A stretch of 23,855 nt of DNA from the NCBI GenBank assembly GCA_900550165.1, contig URQY01000028.1:1-23855 (forward strand). Reading direction: 5' to 3'. Below the pieces are notes generated by a model that did not search any database, had not been told where the DNA came from, and saw only the letters and a program-made list of their open reading frames with translations. The DNA is from an uncultured Eubacteriales bacterium (GTDB lineage Bacteria; Bacillota; Clostridia; Oscillospirales; Oscillospiraceae). Positions 22,277-23,855 of this stretch are shown piece by piece. The stretch's first letter is position 1; the number at the start of each line of letters is the position of its first letter. The translations under genes were made by a program, and so were the position numbers.

Positions 22277-22322
22277 AAAAAAAGACGGCATCTGTGGGAA
22301 ACTTTCTCCCGCCAGATACCGT
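22277..22322 (-). terminator. Terminator of the XRE/TPR regulator gene
   Basis: On the minus strand, an imperfect stem (arms ACGG/CCGT, ATCTG/CAGAT and GGGA/TCCC, 22285-22322) is followed by a seven-T run (22283-22277). It lies between the regulator stop and the MFS start, leaving only about 40 bp for an MFS promoter. A CATAAT-like -10 is present there without a -35. Confidence 0.8.
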
Positions 22323-22336
22323 TTAATATCTCTTTT

Positions 22337-23482
22337 TTACTTTTCCGCAGGAAAGTCCTCCAGCAGCGCGCAGGCTTCGCGGTAGCGGCGGTTCGCCTTG
22401 TACCATTCGAGCATCCACTTGAGGTGGAAGCGCGCGTAGCCCGCGCCGCGCTCGCGCCGCAGCAGGGCAAAGCAATCCGTCAGGAGTGTTCCGTAGCGCT
22501 CGTCGCGCAGATAGTCCGGCGTTTCCACTCGATAGCGCACAAGCGCGAGCATCTGCCGCTCGGGTGCGTGCGCTTCGTCCTCGGGGAGCATCGCCTCCGC
22601 CCGCGCAAGCGCGGCGAGCGCCTCGTCCCGCCGCCCCAACGCCTCGCAGCAGACGGCTTTCTTGTGCAGTGACATCGCGTCCGGTTCTTCCAGCGCGGCA
22701 AAGTAGGCATACGCCGCCGCAAAGTCGCCGCACTCGATCCTTGTTGCCGCTTCGTTGTAGCGGATCGTCGAGAGGATATCCCGATCGCCGAGCGCCAGGG
22801 CGAGCCGCTGCGCGACCGCATAGTGCTGGCGCATCCGCTCTGCGTCGCCCGAATCGGAGCAGCAGTTGCCGAGATACACGCGGCAGCTCATCATGATGTG
22901 GGCATAGCCCTCCGCGGCGGCGGCATCATAGGCAGCGCGCAGCGCTTCGGTCGCGGCGGCATAGCGCCCGCGCGCGTAGAGATGCGCGCCCTGCCACAGG
23001 CGGATCACCGCGGCGGGATAGAGAAGCGCCGCCTCCTCGTGCCGCCCCTCCAGCACGCGCTGGAGCGCGAGCTGGCGCTGGTCCAGAAACGGAATAAATT
23101 CCGTGTCCAGTGGATGCCGCTCCCCGTCCTTTTTGCAGGAAAAAGCGCGCAGAAGAAGGTAATCCGCCGCGCAGGGACTGCAAAGGAGCGTACTCTCCTG
23201 CGCGCGCAGGCGGGCGAACGCGGCGTCGAACGCCGAGGCGTCCCCGGAAAAGAGCGCCTCCATGCACGCTTCCGTCCTCGCGCGCAGCGCGCCGTCCTCG
23301 TCATTTGTCCACGAAAGTCCCAGCCGCGCAAGCAGCAGCGTGAGGATCTCCTCCGATGCCGCCGCTTTTCCCTGCTCGATCTTGGAAAGATACGACGTGC
23401 CGCAGATCCCGCGGCACAATCCCTCCTGACTCCAGGCGCGCGCAAGGCGCTCGCGCCGGATCAGAAGCCCCGCAATGCTCAT
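22337..23482 (-). CDS. XRE-type regulator with TPR-like domain
   Basis: The protein has 381 aa. The N-terminal helix-turn-helix of the XRE family spans about residues 5-58 (LLIRRERLARAWSQEGLCRG...TSYLSKIEQGK). The remaining ~320 residues are Ala/Leu/Arg-rich helical pairs with Tyr and Cys, resembling tetratricopeptide repeats (for example AVIRLWQGAHLYARGRYAAA and the YFAALEEPDAM region). This HTH-TPR layout and length fit the RRNPP group (PlcR/NprR/Rgg-like), whose members sense small peptides in the cytoplasm. I chose the start at 23482 because GGAGGG precedes it; the frame stays open 63 codons further but without a ribosome binding site. A peptide gene was not identified. The likely target is the adjacent MFS gene or its own promoter. 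Confidence 0.82.
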   Translation of the reverse strand: MSIAGLLIRRERLARAWSQEGLCRGICGTSYLSKIEQGKAAASEEILTLLLARLGLSWTNDEDGALRARTEACMEALFSGDASAFDAAFARLRAQESTLLCSPCAADYLLLRAFSCKKDGERHPLDTEFIPFLDQRQLALQRVLEGRHEEAALLYPAAVIRLWQGAHLYARGRYAAATEALRAAYDAAAAEGYAHIMMSCRVYLGNCCSDSGDAERMRQHYAVAQRLALALGDRDILSTIRYNEAATRIECGDFAAAYAYFAALEEPDAMSLHKKAVCCEALGRRDEALAALARAEAMLPEDEAHAPERQMLALVRYRVETPDYLRDERYGTLLTDCFALLRRERGAGYARFHLKWMLEWYKANRRYREACALLEDFPAEK

Positions 23483-23505
23483 CGCCCTTCCCTCCTTTTT
23501 GCCTT

Positions 23506-23517
23506 CAGTATAGCATA
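23506..23517 (-). promoter_or_regulatory. Extended -10 promoter of the regulator gene
   Basis: On the minus strand this reads TATGCTATACTG, identical to the cores at 12026 and 13855. The leader is short, about 20 nt. No TTGACA-like -35 is seen. Confidence 0.65.
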
Positions 23518-23560
23518 TCGCGGCCAAAAGAAAAGTCCTCTTTTTCTCCGCCGCCGTCCG

Positions 23561-23618
23561 TGCGCGCAACAGTCCAGTTTGCTTTTTTTGCCGCAGTCCA
23601 GTGCCTTGCGCGCGACAG
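23561..23618. repeat. Interleaved direct repeats in the divergent control region
   Basis: TGCGCGCAACAG (23561-23572) recurs as TGCGCGCGACAG (23607-23618), 11 of 12 identical. Overlapping it, CAGTCCAGT occurs exactly at 23570-23578 and 23594-23602. The repeats lie between the regulator promoter and the ornithine carbamoyltransferase promoter and could be operator sites. Confidence 0.5.
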
Positions 23619-23637
23619 AGCAAAAGCGGAAAATCCA

Positions 23638-23665
23638 TTGCTTTTTTAACCAAGAATGATATAAT
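23638..23665 (+). promoter_or_regulatory. Promoter of the ornithine carbamoyltransferase gene
   Basis: TTGCTT (23638-23643), a 16-bp spacer and an extended TG-A-TATAAT (-10 at 23660-23665) form a good sigma-A promoter. A short inverted repeat ATGAT-ATA-ATCAT (23656-23668) overlaps the -10, and AGCAT/ATGCT (23672-23688) follows. Confidence 0.75.
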
Positions 23666-23731
23666 CATCATAGCATTATTTGGATGCTTTATATGAGAGA
23701 TTTGAGAAATGACAAAAAGGAGGACCTCCCT

Positions 23732-23855
23732 ATGCCCGTTAATCTGAAAGGCCGCTCGTTCCTGACCCTGAAGGACTTCACCCCCGATGAGATCCGCTAT
23801 ATGCTCAACCTCGCCGCCGACCTCAAGGCGAAAAAGCGCGCCGGCATCCGCGGCA
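23732..23855 (+). CDS. argF: Ornithine carbamoyltransferase, 3' truncated by window
   Basis: Only the first 41 residues are visible: MPVNLKGRSFLTLKDFTPDE, then IRYMLNLAADLKAKKRAG. This is the characteristic N-terminus of ornithine carbamoyltransferase (the GRSFLTLKDFTxxEI helix followed by LAxxLKxxK). The enzyme converts ornithine and carbamoyl phosphate to citrulline in arginine synthesis, or the reverse in catabolism. An AAGGAGG site lies 8 nt before the ATG. The carbamoyl-phosphate motif (STRTR) lies beyond the window. Whether it is the biosynthetic (argF) or catabolic (arcB) form cannot be decided here. Confidence 0.88.
   Translation, partial: MPVNLKGRSFLTLKDFTPDEIRYMLNLAADLKAKKRAGIRG

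Noticed and set aside
22237..22470. 78-codon N-terminal extension of the MFS transporter
   Set aside because: It runs through the regulator's terminator and 3' end, and the extension is Arg/Ala/Ser-rich without membrane character.
23483..23671. 63-codon N-terminal extension of the XRE/TPR regulator
   Set aside because: It would cross the promoter and ribosome binding site at 23484-23517, and it places a non-family sequence before the helix-turn-helix.
23656..23688. Possible ArgR (ARG box) operator before argF
   Set aside because: Short dyads exist, but they do not match the TNTGAATNATTATTCANA-type consensus well enough to name the regulator.

Overview
The window is chromosomal DNA from a GC-rich anaerobic Firmicute, most likely a member of the Clostridia close to Oscillospiraceae. 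The basis is an SLH-domain surface protein, lipobox lipoproteins with long runs of small and acidic residues, strong AGGAGG ribosome binding sites, CIRCE control of a chaperone gene, and the overall protein flavour. No rRNA, tRNA, CRISPR array, insertion sequence or complete prophage is visible.

Layout. 1-2586 (+) is the 3' part of an S-layer/SLH protein ending at a strong bidirectional terminator. 2657-4281 (-) holds a ZIP metal transporter followed by two small genes, one of them phage-tail-like. 4405-6297 (-) is htpG, with a near-perfect CIRCE operator upstream. 6670-6909 (+) is a small membrane protein with its own promoter and terminator. 7012-11922 (+) is a complete branched-chain amino acid ABC transporter (binding protein, two permeases, two ATPases) closed by a terminator.

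12097-13790 (+) is an OmpR-type response regulator and a histidine kinase with almost no extracellular loop. It is followed at 13950-16256 (+) by three tightly spaced genes: a CrtO-like acyltransferase, an MGDG-synthase-like glycosyltransferase and a PAP2_3-type membrane phosphatase/phosphotransferase. My reading, which is inference, is that PAP2 supplies or recycles the lipid acceptor, the glycosyltransferase adds sugar, and the acyltransferase acylates the glycolipid, under envelope-stress control. This is the most interesting part of the window.

16566-19013 (+) is a polar amino acid ABC transporter (binding lipoprotein, permease, ATPase) behind a consensus sigma-A promoter and a structured leader. 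argS (19131-20870, -) converges on it. 21007-22236 (-) is an MFS transporter, downstream of an XRE/TPR regulator (22337-23482, -). The divergent ornithine carbamoyltransferase gene begins at 23732 and runs off the window.

Several starts were moved inward from the longest reading frame because a clear Shine-Dalgarno sequence sits before an internal ATG or GTG. All functions are from reading the translated sequence; no database search was possible.
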